In this document: piece after piece, positions 1 to 5,245 of the stretch
Layout of the letters: each line of letters opens with the position of its first letter
Position numbering within the stretch: position 1 is the first letter of the stretch
Assembly (NCBI GenBank): GCA_937925895.1
Contig: CALANC010000324.1
Span: 1 to 5,245, forward strand
Origin: an uncultured Desulfobacterales bacterium
Lineage (GTDB): Bacteria > Desulfobacterota > Desulfobacteria > Desulfobacterales > UBA11574
Length of the DNA stretch: 5,245 bases
Direction of reading: 5' to 3'
Position numbers and translations under genes: made by a program
Notes under the pieces: generated by a model
Database searches by the model: none
Told to the model about the DNA's origin: nothing
Seen by the model: the letters and a program-made list of their open reading frames with translations, nothing else

Positions 1-95
1 ACGATCATGTCAACATAGTAACAATCTTTTCCAACCTTTTTGGCATCTCCTTGCCGGAAAGGGATAATACTTTTATTAAAATCAGTAATTTTCAT
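1..95 (-). CDS. 5' end of an unrecognised gene, cut by the window edge
   Basis: A minus-strand reading frame starts at ATG 95-93 and stays open to the window edge, giving 31 complete codons. A GGAGG Shine-Dalgarno site lies at 104-100, only 4 nt before the start, which is the main reason to call it real. The protein begins MKITDFNKSIIPFRQGDAKK and continues with a short hydrophilic stretch containing one cysteine and a pair of tyrosines. It has no signal peptide and no motif I recognise. It points the same way as the transporter gene but lies over 400 bp downstream of it, so it probably has its own promoter. A chance open frame of this length is possible, but the ribosome-binding site makes it unlikely. 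No function can be assigned. Confidence 0.6.
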   Translation of the reverse strand, partial: MKITDFNKSIIPFRQGDAKKVGKDCYYVDMI

Positions 96-104
96 AAATC
101 CTCC

Positions 105-519
105 ATTTTCAGTTGAAGTAATAACCGGCAATTAAATAGAAAAATCACTTTTCGACAGTTCGTCATTCCCGTCCTGTTTTTTGCCCGAGATAAACTACTT
201 AAAGAAATACTGGAAGAGATGGATGGTTATGTCAAGGGTCATCGACGATTGCTCTCATAAAACGTAAGGATTGTGTTGAGTTGGTTAGAACTTGCGGATG
301 GAATTTAGCCGGCAATTTTTTGAATTTAATATAGTAAAATCAGATAGGTGCAAACCTTAAATTTATGCTTTTAGGGTTTTTCGACAGTCTCAGCAGAAAT
401 CACAGGTTTTACGTTTGGTCCTTCTAACCACAGATTCAGAACTTTTCGGAAAGGAGCATGCGAAGCAAAAGAATAAGGCGAGTTAGTCTGGTACTTACAA
501 TTTACTTAACTATGGAATG
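105..519. other. 415-bp gene-free stretch with short repeats and possible mobile-DNA remnants
   Basis: No convincing gene lies here. An 11-bp direct repeat (TTTTCGACAGT) occurs at 149-159 and 378-388. The left copy runs into CGTCATTCCCG, a motif like the dispersed CGTCATTCCCGC repeats common in many bacterial genomes. On the plus strand, codons 189-257 before a TAA at 258-260 read as a charged, helix-like tail (DKLLKEILEEMDGYVKG, then HRRLLS). It has no start codon in a sensible place, so it could be the C-terminal scrap of a dead gene. A 10-bp hairpin with one G-U pair lies at 352-379 (AAACCTTAAA/TTTAGGGTTT). It has only a short T run on the plus strand and none on the minus strand, so it is not a clear terminator for the transporter gene. 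Two 8-bp inverted pairs (260-267 with 409-416, and 283-290 with 422-429) interleave rather than nest. Confidence 0.5.
149..388. repeat. Pair of 11-bp direct repeats, TTTTCGACAGT
   Basis: Identical copies lie at 149-159 and 378-388, 229 bp apart. The right copy extends as TTTTTCGACAGTCTC. That sequence resembles terminal inverted repeats I recall from some insertion sequences (ends reading GACTGTCGAAAAA), but this is memory and not a database match. A complete element should have its ends inverted. Here both copies point the same way, so they are more likely two fragments, or one element end next to a dispersed repeat. No transposase is present. Confidence 0.35.
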
Positions 520-1857
520 TCATGCTTCTGATAAATAAGCAGCTTCGGCTTTACCCTTCTCTTCATCTACAAAAAAGAAGAGGATAGCGCCAATTATAAA
601 TAGGAGTGAAACAGATGCAATTCCCCAGCGGGAGGCAATCTGCCCAACATGCACTATTTGCTCAGGTGAAGGGGATGGAGGCATCAAAATCCTCCGTGCA
701 ATAAGTCCAACAATGCCCATCAATACCGGGCCTAGAATAGCTGCAAATTTGCCCAGCATATTATAGAACCCATAGTATTCAGCAGCCTGGTGTTTAGGAA
801 TCAATCTTGAATAATAAGATCGACTAAGGGCTTGAATACCGCCTTGTACCAAACCAATGGCGATAGCCAGAATGTAGAACTCTTGCTTATTTGTCATCAT
901 CGTTCCCCATATAGTTATAAGTATGTAAAAACCGATTGCGATATAAATAGATTTGCGGACACTCCATCTTTGCCCCAGTTTTCCGAATACCAGCGCAGAA
1001 GGAAAGCCCACAAACTGGGTGATTAGTAGAGCCACAATTAAATCATTTGAATCAAATCCAATAGACATGCCATAATCGACCGCCATCCGAATTATGGTGT
1101 GCACTCCATCAATATAGAACCAATAGGCGCCTAAAAAAAGAATGATCGTTTTCAGATGACGGATCTTTTTGAATGTTCCTATTAACTGCCGGAAACCTTC
1201 TATAATGTAACCAGCACGCCTAGATCGGGCAGTGTACGTTTGTTCTTCAGGTAACCACAGAATAGTAAAAATAGAAAACAGGCCCCACCATAGTGCAACC
1301 AAAAGAAATGCTAACCTGACAGCTGTTACTGAATCTGACAATCCGAATTTTTCCGGCATTAGCGTCATTAAAACGGTTACAAGAAAAAGCAGTCCACCGC
1401 CAAGATATCCCATAGAATAGCCGAAACCTGATACATAATCTATTTTGTCTTCATCAGCCACACTGGGTAATAGTGAATCGTAAAATATATTTGCGCCGGA
1501 AAATCCAATTATCCCCATGATATATACAAAAATAGCCCAGCCCCAATCCCCTTTTTGAACCAGAAATAAAGCAGCGGTCATTAAAACACCCAGGTATGCA
1601 AAAAAGATCAGAAATTTTTTTCTTGCAGACCCTTTGTCGGCAATTGCACCCAAAATCGGAGCCATTATGGCAACAAAAAGGCTGGCAATCGAGTTGCCGA
1701 ATCCAAGCTGGGCAGTACTCATATTGACGTCAGCGCCATAGCTCCAATACTGCTTAAAGAATATAGGGAAAAAACCGGCCATAACTGCTGTCGCAAAAGC
1801 AGAATTCGCCCAATCATACATCGCCCAACCCCAGACAACTTTTCTACCTTTAATCAT
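520..1857 (-). CDS. MFS transporter, UMF1/Atg22-like family
   Basis: This 445-aa integral membrane protein belongs to the UMF1 branch of the major facilitator superfamily, which also contains the fungal vacuolar amino-acid exporter Atg22. It presumably sits in the inner membrane; the bacterial substrate is not known. The hallmark YDWANSAF lies at residues 14-21 near the start of helix 1. An MFS motif-A-like loop, GAIADKGSARKK, is at 70-81 between helices 2 and 3, YDSLLPSV is at 126-133, and the conserved second-half block SRSYYSRLIP is at 345-354, followed by a GFYNMLGKFAAILGP stretch at 363-377. Hydrophobic segments fit about 12 helices with a basic central loop around 205-236. Length is normal for the family and no frameshift is visible. 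ATG 1857-1855 is chosen because the WAMYDWANSAF block follows at the usual distance. AAGGG 8 nt upstream is a modest ribosome-binding site. A 334-bp gap separates it from the phospholipase D gene, so it probably has its own promoter. Confidence 0.95.
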   Translation of the reverse strand: MIKGRKVVWGWAMYDWANSAFATAVMAGFFPIFFKQYWSYGADVNMSTAQLGFGNSIASLFVAIMAPILGAIADKGSARKKFLIFFAYLGVLMTAALFLVQKGDWGWAIFVYIMGIIGFSGANIFYDSLLPSVADEDKIDYVSGFGYSMGYLGGGLLFLVTVLMTLMPEKFGLSDSVTAVRLAFLLVALWWGLFSIFTILWLPEEQTYTARSRRAGYIIEGFRQLIGTFKKIRHLKTIILFLGAYWFYIDGVHTIIRMAVDYGMSIGFDSNDLIVALLITQFVGFPSALVFGKLGQRWSVRKSIYIAIGFYILITIWGTMMTNKQEFYILAIAIGLVQGGIQALSRSYYSRLIPKHQAAEYYGFYNMLGKFAAILGPVLMGIVGLIARRILMPPSPSPEQIVHVGQIASRWGIASVSLLFIIGAILFFFVDEEKGKAEAAYLSEA

Positions 1858-1967
1858 GTAATCAACCCTTACCGGGAGTTTGGAACTCTTATTTCATGAA
1901 TCTTGCATAAAAATTAATGAGAATCTTCCCGTTAGTTAATTAAAACGGGTTTATACGAAATCAAATA

Positions 1968-1994
1968 ATAAAACATTTTACCTAAATGTTATAT
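1968..1994. promoter_or_regulatory. Possible operator: 11-bp dyad upstream of the transporter gene
   Basis: ATAAAACATTT (1968-1978) and AAATGTTATAT (1984-1994) form an inverted repeat with one mismatch around a 5-bp spacer; the inner 7 bp (AACATTT/AAATGTT) match perfectly. It lies 110-137 bp upstream of the transporter start. A TATAAA box on the minus strand at 1955-1950 would place its -35 region on this dyad, so a repressor bound here could block that promoter; this is inference. A second, weaker hairpin, CCCGTT (1928-1933) with AACGGG (1944-1949), lies between that box and the gene, in the would-be leader. AT-rich DNA makes such dyads fairly frequently, hence the low confidence. Confidence 0.3.
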
Positions 1995-2036
1995 GCGGAT
2001 GATGATCTTTTTTCTCATCAATTTTTACCCATAGGG

Positions 2037-2133
2037 CGAGCCGGAGGTTCCCATATGCTGCGTTATTAAGGGTTCGAAGTAGCACACTACGACTTCACCC
2101 TTAAATGCCTGGCATAGGGAAACCTCCGACTCG
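2037..2133. repeat. 97-bp imperfect palindrome between the phospholipase D and transporter genes
   Basis: The two halves fold back on each other over nearly their whole length. CGAGCCGGAGGTT (2037-2049) faces AACCTCCGACTCG (2121-2133), with a single mismatch. CCCATATGC (2050-2058) faces GCATAGGG (2112-2119) with a bulge, and TTAAGGG (2066-2072) faces CCCTTAA (2098-2104). The tip is GTAG-CACA-CTAC (2079-2090). Mismatches include several that become G-U pairs in a plus-strand RNA, and one that does so in a minus-strand RNA. The element lies 58 bp past the phospholipase D stop and about 180 bp before the transporter start. Neither strand has a T run after it, so it is not a classical terminator. 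It resembles ERIC-like or MITE-like palindromic repeats. A structured RNA or a 3'-end stabiliser is also possible. It lacks the GTTRRRY core of an integron attC site. Confidence 0.6.
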
Positions 2134-2191
2134 TGCAAAATTCAGGTATTTAATTCCTATTAGGGATTTTGTTACCCAGGCCGCTCGTTTA

Positions 2192-3352
2192 TTACCAGAG
2201 ATACTTGCCAAAAAGGGCTTTAACTTTCTCAGAAGCACCCAGTTTGAACGGGGTCATGACTTGCTCACTTTCGGTCATATCCGCTTCTAGCCGTTCGCGC
2301 AATCTCTTGATAAAGGGATCGTCGGGCTTACAGTGAACAAACATGGTAACTTCTCGACTGGTCTTCATACTTCGCCGGGTGAGGTTGGCGGAGCCGACAG
2401 CGGCAATCACACCGTCTGTTAAGACCACTTTGGCATGCATCATTTGAGGATATAGGAACACACTGGGCGCTGTCTTTTCCTCTGATTGAGTCACCTTATT
2501 GATCGTAACCAAATTGGCGTAGTAATGCCTGTCAGCTCTCTTCGGCAATATGATATTCACCTGAACACCCCTTTCGGCGACCAGTTTTAGAGCCTCGATA
2601 ACCTTGTTGTCCGAAAAGTAGGTGTGCTCTATAATTACACTTTCTTTAGCGTTGTTGATTATTTCGATGAGTGCCGTACGAATCTCGGTAGTGTTTCTAT
2701 CGTTTAAAGTGATCACGAATGGTGCCGGATTCGGCCAAGGTAAACTTTTCAACACCTTTCCTTCAAAAGCTCTTGTCCATCTTGCACTTCGGATCTTGGC
2801 CATATAGTCATGCCATTGCTTGTGGTATTCATCAGCAATGTTCATTCCACCGAAAATGACTTCCTTCTGATCCACGATAAAGTACTTGCTATGATCCGTA
2901 TCAGCAAAAATATCGACCTTTACATCAATGTTTTTGTAATTTCTCAATCCAGATTTCGTAAATACGGGGCTCGGTCTCCCCTTTAGCATATCCATTAACT
3001 CGAAAGCCGTTCCAAGCGCATCTTTACGGACAGTAACTTTCACGCCACGGTTCGCCGCAGTTTTCAGTTTTGTTACAACCTCCCGTCCTATATCGTCATC
3101 TTTCCATATGTAGGTTTGGACATGGACCGATGACTGTGCTGCATCGATGGTCAGCATTATTTCATCAAATGCGGCCTTTCCGTCCACCAGAAGTTTGAGT
3201 CTCCCAACAGCCTTCTCCGGCTTGCTAAAAAACGCGCCTGGTAAAACGGTATCCGGTTCAGGACCTAGTCCTAGCAAGTTGAAAACGAACCGCACAACAG
3301 AAAACACTGTAGCTACCAGAAAACACGACAATATTATCAAGAAAAGTTTCAT
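2192..3352 (-). CDS. Membrane-anchored phospholipase D/cardiolipin synthase-like enzyme
   Basis: This 386-aa member of the phospholipase D superfamily likely acts in phospholipid transfer or hydrolysis at the membrane, as cardiolipin synthases do. Both catalytic HKD motifs are complete: HSKYFIVD (H154, K156, D161), followed by GGMN, and HAKVVLTD (H306, K308, D313), followed by GSANLT. Residues 1-25 form one hydrophobic segment (MKLFLIILSCFLVATVFSVV at its core), best read as a signal anchor with the catalytic part outside the cytoplasm. It lacks the two N-terminal helices of ClsA-type synthases and is shorter, closer in size to ClsB or ClsC. The frame stays open upstream to a TTG at 3445-3443, but those 31 residues look non-conserved and would bury the anchor, so ATG 3352-3350 is preferred although no clear Shine-Dalgarno site precedes it. 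Tandem stops TAA TAA end the gene. It follows the exported-protein gene by 114 bp. Substrate is undetermined; a nuclease-type member is less likely given the anchor. Confidence 0.9.
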   Translation of the reverse strand: MKLFLIILSCFLVATVFSVVRFVFNLLGLGPEPDTVLPGAFFSKPEKAVGRLKLLVDGKAAFDEIMLTIDAAQSSVHVQTYIWKDDDIGREVVTKLKTAANRGVKVTVRKDALGTAFELMDMLKGRPSPVFTKSGLRNYKNIDVKVDIFADTDHSKYFIVDQKEVIFGGMNIADEYHKQWHDYMAKIRSARWTRAFEGKVLKSLPWPNPAPFVITLNDRNTTEIRTALIEIINNAKESVIIEHTYFSDNKVIEALKLVAERGVQVNIILPKRADRHYYANLVTINKVTQSEEKTAPSVFLYPQMMHAKVVLTDGVIAAVGSANLTRRSMKTSREVTMFVHCKPDDPFIKRLRERLEADMTESEQVMTPFKLGASEKVKALFGKYLW

Positions 3353-3415
3353 TATCGAAATAAATTTACTACTTATTTTAAAGTGTGTTTGAAAATTGTG
3401 ATAGAAGGGGTTAAA

Positions 3416-3493
3416 TGGCCGGGGCGCCAGATGCTCCTTCACCAAACTTTTTTGGTAAGTCCTCCGCTAAACGCCCGAAACGTTCCCCGGCCA
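3416..3493. repeat. GC-rich inverted repeat with nested hairpin at a gene junction
   Basis: TGGCCGGGG (3416-3424) and CCCCGGCCA (3485-3493) are perfect 9-bp inverted arms 60 bp apart. Inside them ACCAAA (3441-3446) and TTTGGT (3451-3456) form a second hairpin with a 4-nt loop. The arms bracket the stop codon of the exported-protein gene (3469-3467) and lie upstream of the phospholipase D start. There is no T run, so it is not a standard terminator; it might partly separate the two genes, fold in the mRNA, or be a repeat remnant. It is far more GC-rich than the AT-rich leader just downstream of it. Confidence 0.35.
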
Positions 3494-4408
3494 AAGCAGT
3501 AAAGCGATATGGCCTATCGTCTTAATACCCCTGATGACCCGCTGGGCCATCATATCCCTGATATTGGCGACTTTGGCGAACCACCGGGGGTTGACCTTCA
3601 GGGAATAGACCATGGTCTGGAAGACTTTGGCCTGGGAATCGAGTTTCCCTTTTTGAGCCTTGAAAGAAAATACGTAGTCGATGTACCAGTAGTTGATGAA
3701 ATAATTTCCGGTTAAGGCAGAACCGGGCATATAGGTGACGAATTGATTGACCGCGGCGTACATCACTTCTTCCATCGGCCTGCCGTTTTCTGAGTACTGG
3801 ATTCTGATCTTACCGCCTTGGGCTGAACTGTGAACGCCTTGAACCGGCTGTCCTCTGGCTAGCCTTGCCAACTCTACCACTTCTTTTTCCTCGGTAATTC
3901 TTACGCCGTTGACTCCGGATCTGACGTGAGGGATAATCACTTGCACAAAGGCGGTATGCAGGTCAATGGGTCTTAAGACCAGGGTGCCAAAACGCAGAGT
4001 GCCGGGCGGGTTGGTGCTGAGAAACATCTGGTTATTTGTCCAGAAATAGGATTGCGTGGGGAAGATGTTGAATTCCTCGGTATCTTTCGGATTGGAAAAT
4101 CGGAAGCGGGCCTGGGCAGGCAAGGCAGGATTTTCCGACCAGGTAATCTTTCCTTCAGCATGCCACCCTTTTGGAACAAGGAGGCGGAAGGCCTCCATGC
4201 CGGTCATCGGGTCAATATATTTGTAAGTAACAAACGTCTGAACATTTGCTTTTGTTTGAGCATTCGTCTGCGTTCGGACCTCACCGGCAGCAGGGCCTTT
4301 TTCGTTGGTTGGTTCTTGCCCCTGCTTGCAGTCTGCCCCTGTGACCACATTGAGAAGGATGACCAAAAGAGCAGCGACACGCATTTTATTTATCTTACGC
4401 GTACGCAT
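3467..4408 (-). CDS. Exported protein of unknown function, probably shortened at the C-terminus
   Basis: This 313-aa protein starts with a basic stretch (RTRKINKMR) and a hydrophobic core at residues 10-24, a typical signal peptide. Cleavage after A25 is plausible. C27 is preceded by D26, so it is not a good lipobox. Residues 28-56 are a Gln/Thr/Lys-rich linker. A folded domain follows from about 58 to 280, with notable blocks YKYIDPMTGMEAFRLLVPKG (62-81), FPTQSYFW (116-123), GKIRIQYSENGRPMEE (199-214) and YWYIDYVFSFKAQKGKLDSQ (240-259). I recall related uncharacterised proteins in other bacteria with such a domain followed by a longer C-terminal tail. Here the frame ends 13 residues after GIKTIGH, in an atypical hydrophobic stretch (IALLLWPGN), which suggests truncation or frameshift. 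ATG 4408 is the first start after an in-frame stop; M9 (ATG 4384) is an alternative. Neither has a strong ribosome-binding site. It is followed by the phospholipase D gene after 114 bp. Confidence 0.85.
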   Translation of the reverse strand: MRTRKINKMRVAALLVILLNVVTGADCKQGQEPTNEKGPAAGEVRTQTNAQTKANVQTFVTYKYIDPMTGMEAFRLLVPKGWHAEGKITWSENPALPAQARFRFSNPKDTEEFNIFPTQSYFWTNNQMFLSTNPPGTLRFGTLVLRPIDLHTAFVQVIIPHVRSGVNGVRITEEKEVVELARLARGQPVQGVHSSAQGGKIRIQYSENGRPMEEVMYAAVNQFVTYMPGSALTGNYFINYWYIDYVFSFKAQKGKLDSQAKVFQTMVYSLKVNPRWFAKVANIRDMMAQRVIRGIKTIGHIALLLWPGNVSGV

Positions 4409-4589
4409 TTTTTATGCATATCAGTTTCTGTGGAGAAAACAAGGTCTTTTCCTTAAATCACTTCTCCCCGGCACAGATTTTTTACCAGCATGTGAACTAT
4501 AGATCTTTGTATCCGGTATTGTGATATCTGGAAAAGATTTTAGGGTTGAGATTCGTGCCATGCATAGCAGTTATTCAAAGATCGGATAA

Positions 4590-4618
4590 TAAAAAAGCAG
4601 GGCCATTGCTGACCCTGC
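4590..4618 (-). terminator. Rho-independent terminator of the small-gene cluster
   Basis: Read on the minus strand, GCAGGGTC and GGCCCTGC form an 8-bp stem with one G-U pair around the loop AGCAAT, followed directly by TTTTTT and then ATTATT. It begins 27 nt after the stop codon of the 75-aa gene and so marks the end of that transcript, isolating it from the exported-protein gene downstream. Confidence 0.87.
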
Positions 4619-4645
4619 CTAAAGAATTGTATTTTGCTATGAAAA

Positions 4646-4873
4646 TCAAATCACACTTTTTTTAATATACTCATACTTAGATTTTTTTATATAATACTTT
4701 ATTGAAGGTTCTAAAGAAGACCCCTTTAAAGAAAAACCTTCTATATTTCGACCCCTTTTTTGTTCTCTAATTATACGTTCTCGCAATAAAAAATCGTCGT
4801 TCATTGGGCCCTCAGCACTAAATTTTTTATTGTCATGATCTACTATAAGTAAATGAAATGTTTCAAAAGCCAT
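4646..4873 (-). CDS. Small basic protein of unknown function (75 aa)
   Basis: The start ATG 4873-4871 is preceded by AAAAGGAG with a 5-nt gap, an excellent Shine-Dalgarno site, and the stop is followed after 27 nt by a strong terminator. Together these make a real gene very likely. The protein starts MAFETFHLLIVDHDNKKFSA, has an acidic patch NDD (25-27), a charged, probably helical middle (RERIIREQKRGRN, 31-43) and a Lys/Tyr-rich tail ending KKSKYEYIKKSVI. It has no signal peptide, membrane helix, cysteine cluster or motif I recognise, so it should be cytoplasmic. It is the last gene of a cluster with two micro-proteins upstream, the nearer one 81 bp away, and may share their transcript. No function is assigned. 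Confidence 0.8.
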   Translation of the reverse strand: MAFETFHLLIVDHDNKKFSAEGPMNDDFLLRERIIREQKRGRNIEGFSLKGSSLEPSIKYYIKKSKYEYIKKSVI

Positions 4874-4954
4874 TTGTTCTCCTTTTCTGGTTTAAAGAAG
4901 TATGAATACACTTTTTGATTTTATGGCTTTTAAGCCTTGAATCGGCGACGTTTC

Positions 4955-5056
4955 CTACTTGAGATATACGGCAGAAAAAACAATGCCAGACGTAATAGTG
5001 CTTAATATAATGAGTATTAATCCCCACTTGATTACGTCCAAAAATTTCTCTTTCAT
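4955..5056 (-). CDS. Single-pass membrane micro-protein (33 aa)
   Basis: This short frame runs from ATG 5056-5054 to TAG 4957-4955. AAGGA lies 7 nt before the start, well placed. The protein has a charged N-terminus (MKEKFLDVIK), then one hydrophobic stretch, WGLILIILSTITSGIVFSAV (residues 11-30), and ends YLK. This is the layout of a small inner-membrane protein with one helix. It begins 10 nt after the stop of the 34-aa gene, whose stop codon touches its ribosome-binding site, so the two are probably translationally linked. Another frame over the same DNA opens at a TTG at 5063, but its product is Cys/His/Arg-rich, unlike a natural protein, and is rejected. The function is unknown; small proteins of this kind often bind a larger membrane partner, but none can be named here. 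Confidence 0.75.
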   Translation of the reverse strand: MKEKFLDVIKWGLILIILSTITSGIVFSAVYLK

Positions 5057-5066
5057 GGCTCAATCC

Positions 5067-5171
5067 TTATTTCTGTGGGTCTCGCTTAAATTCGGCTTCG
5101 TGAAGCTTTGTATATTCAAGTTCTACCCTTTCCAAACGGTAATCTATTCCCTCCCTTTGCCCCTTAAACAT
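5067..5171 (-). CDS. Charged helix-prone micro-protein (34 aa)
   Basis: The frame runs from ATG 5171-5169 to TAA 5069-5067. The product begins MFKGQREGIDYRLERVELEY and is rich in Glu, Arg and Lys. Residues 9-30 look like one amphipathic or coiled-coil helix. An in-frame TGA lies 15 nt upstream, so this is the only ATG available. AAAGGA directly abuts the start codon, closer than usual, and this lowers confidence in the start. The stop codon merges with the ribosome-binding site of the membrane micro-protein downstream (TAAGGA), the tight packing of a true operon. A plausible role is as a soluble partner of that membrane protein, but this is inference from position only. Confidence 0.5.
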   Translation of the reverse strand: MFKGQREGIDYRLERVELEYTKLHEAEFKRDPQK

Positions 5172-5205
5172 TCCTTTAATGATTGGTCATTAAAAAAAAA
5201 TTGAA

Positions 5206-5236
5206 AATATAATCTGCTTAACTATGTGAATGTAAA
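5206..5236 (-). promoter_or_regulatory. Possible promoter of the small-gene operon
   Basis: On the minus strand TTTACA (5236-5231, one mismatch to TTGACA) is followed by TATATT (5211-5206, one mismatch to TATAAT). The spacing is 19 bp, longer than the ideal 17. A run of nine T on the minus strand (5200-5192) follows. The position, about 35 bp before the first start codon, fits a sigma70-type promoter, but AT-rich DNA gives such matches by chance. Confidence 0.3.
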
Positions 5237-5245
5237 AACCAGTTG

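Noticed and set aside
458..538. Plus-strand 26-codon frame (MRSKRIRRVS...) with AAGGAG just upstream
   Set aside because: The ribosome-binding site is only 1 nt from the ATG, and the frame overlaps the 3' end of the transporter gene on the opposite strand. Its composition is not convincing.
2037..2133. Palindrome as an integron attC site or rho-independent terminator
   Set aside because: There is no GTTRRRY/RYYYAAC core pair, no integrase or cassette, and no T run after the stem on either strand.
3323..3352. Cysteine at residue 10 of the phospholipase D-like protein as a lipobox
   Set aside because: The preceding hydrophobic stretch is too short and the hydrophobic segment continues well beyond the cysteine, so a signal anchor fits better.
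4052..4456. 134-codon plus-strand frame opposite the exported-protein gene
   Set aside because: It is antisense to a gene with a signal peptide and coherent domain, has no ribosome-binding site, and looks like a mirror frame.
4500..4560. 22-codon minus-strand frame beginning at ATG near 4562
   Set aside because: There is no ribosome-binding site, no tight linkage to neighbours, and no coding character.
4502..4583. 8-bp inverted pair GATCTTTG/CAAAGATC
   Set aside because: The arms are 66 bp apart, short and AT-rich, with no extension; this is probably chance.
4863..5063. 66-codon minus-strand frame starting at TTG
   Set aside because: It has Cys/His/Arg-rich, unnatural composition and overlaps the better-supported 33-aa membrane protein in another frame, as well as the start of the 75-aa gene.

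Overview
This moderately AT-rich bacterial window has every supportable gene on the minus strand. The envelope-type proteins, the good Shine-Dalgarno sites on the small genes and a rho-independent terminator fit a Gram-negative bacterium. A Desulfobacterota, Calditrichota or Marinimicrobia-like lineage is possible, but the sequence does not decide the taxon. There is no rRNA, tRNA, CRISPR array or intact insertion sequence.

Layout, in the direction of minus-strand transcription (right to left). At 5171-4590 lies a compact cluster of three small genes: a 34-aa charged, helix-prone protein, a 33-aa single-pass membrane protein and a 75-aa basic protein, closed by a strong terminator. After about 180 bp, an unrecognised exported 313-aa protein (4408-3467) is followed by a membrane-anchored phospholipase D/cardiolipin-synthase-like enzyme (3352-2192) with two complete HKD motifs. 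A GC-rich inverted repeat sits at their junction. A 334-bp gap then holds a long imperfect palindrome (2037-2133) and a possible operator dyad (1968-1994). Next is a 12-helix MFS transporter of the UMF1/Atg22-like family (1857-520). The last 415-bp gap carries short repeats and probable decayed mobile DNA. The 5' end of a further minus-strand gene runs off the left edge (95-1).

The two larger proteins at 2192-4408 are exported or membrane-anchored and could share a transcript, but nothing here ties them to one pathway. The transporter looks like a separate unit. The least described parts are the micro-gene operon on the right and the palindrome in front of the transporter. I do not see a clearly new defence or mobile system.
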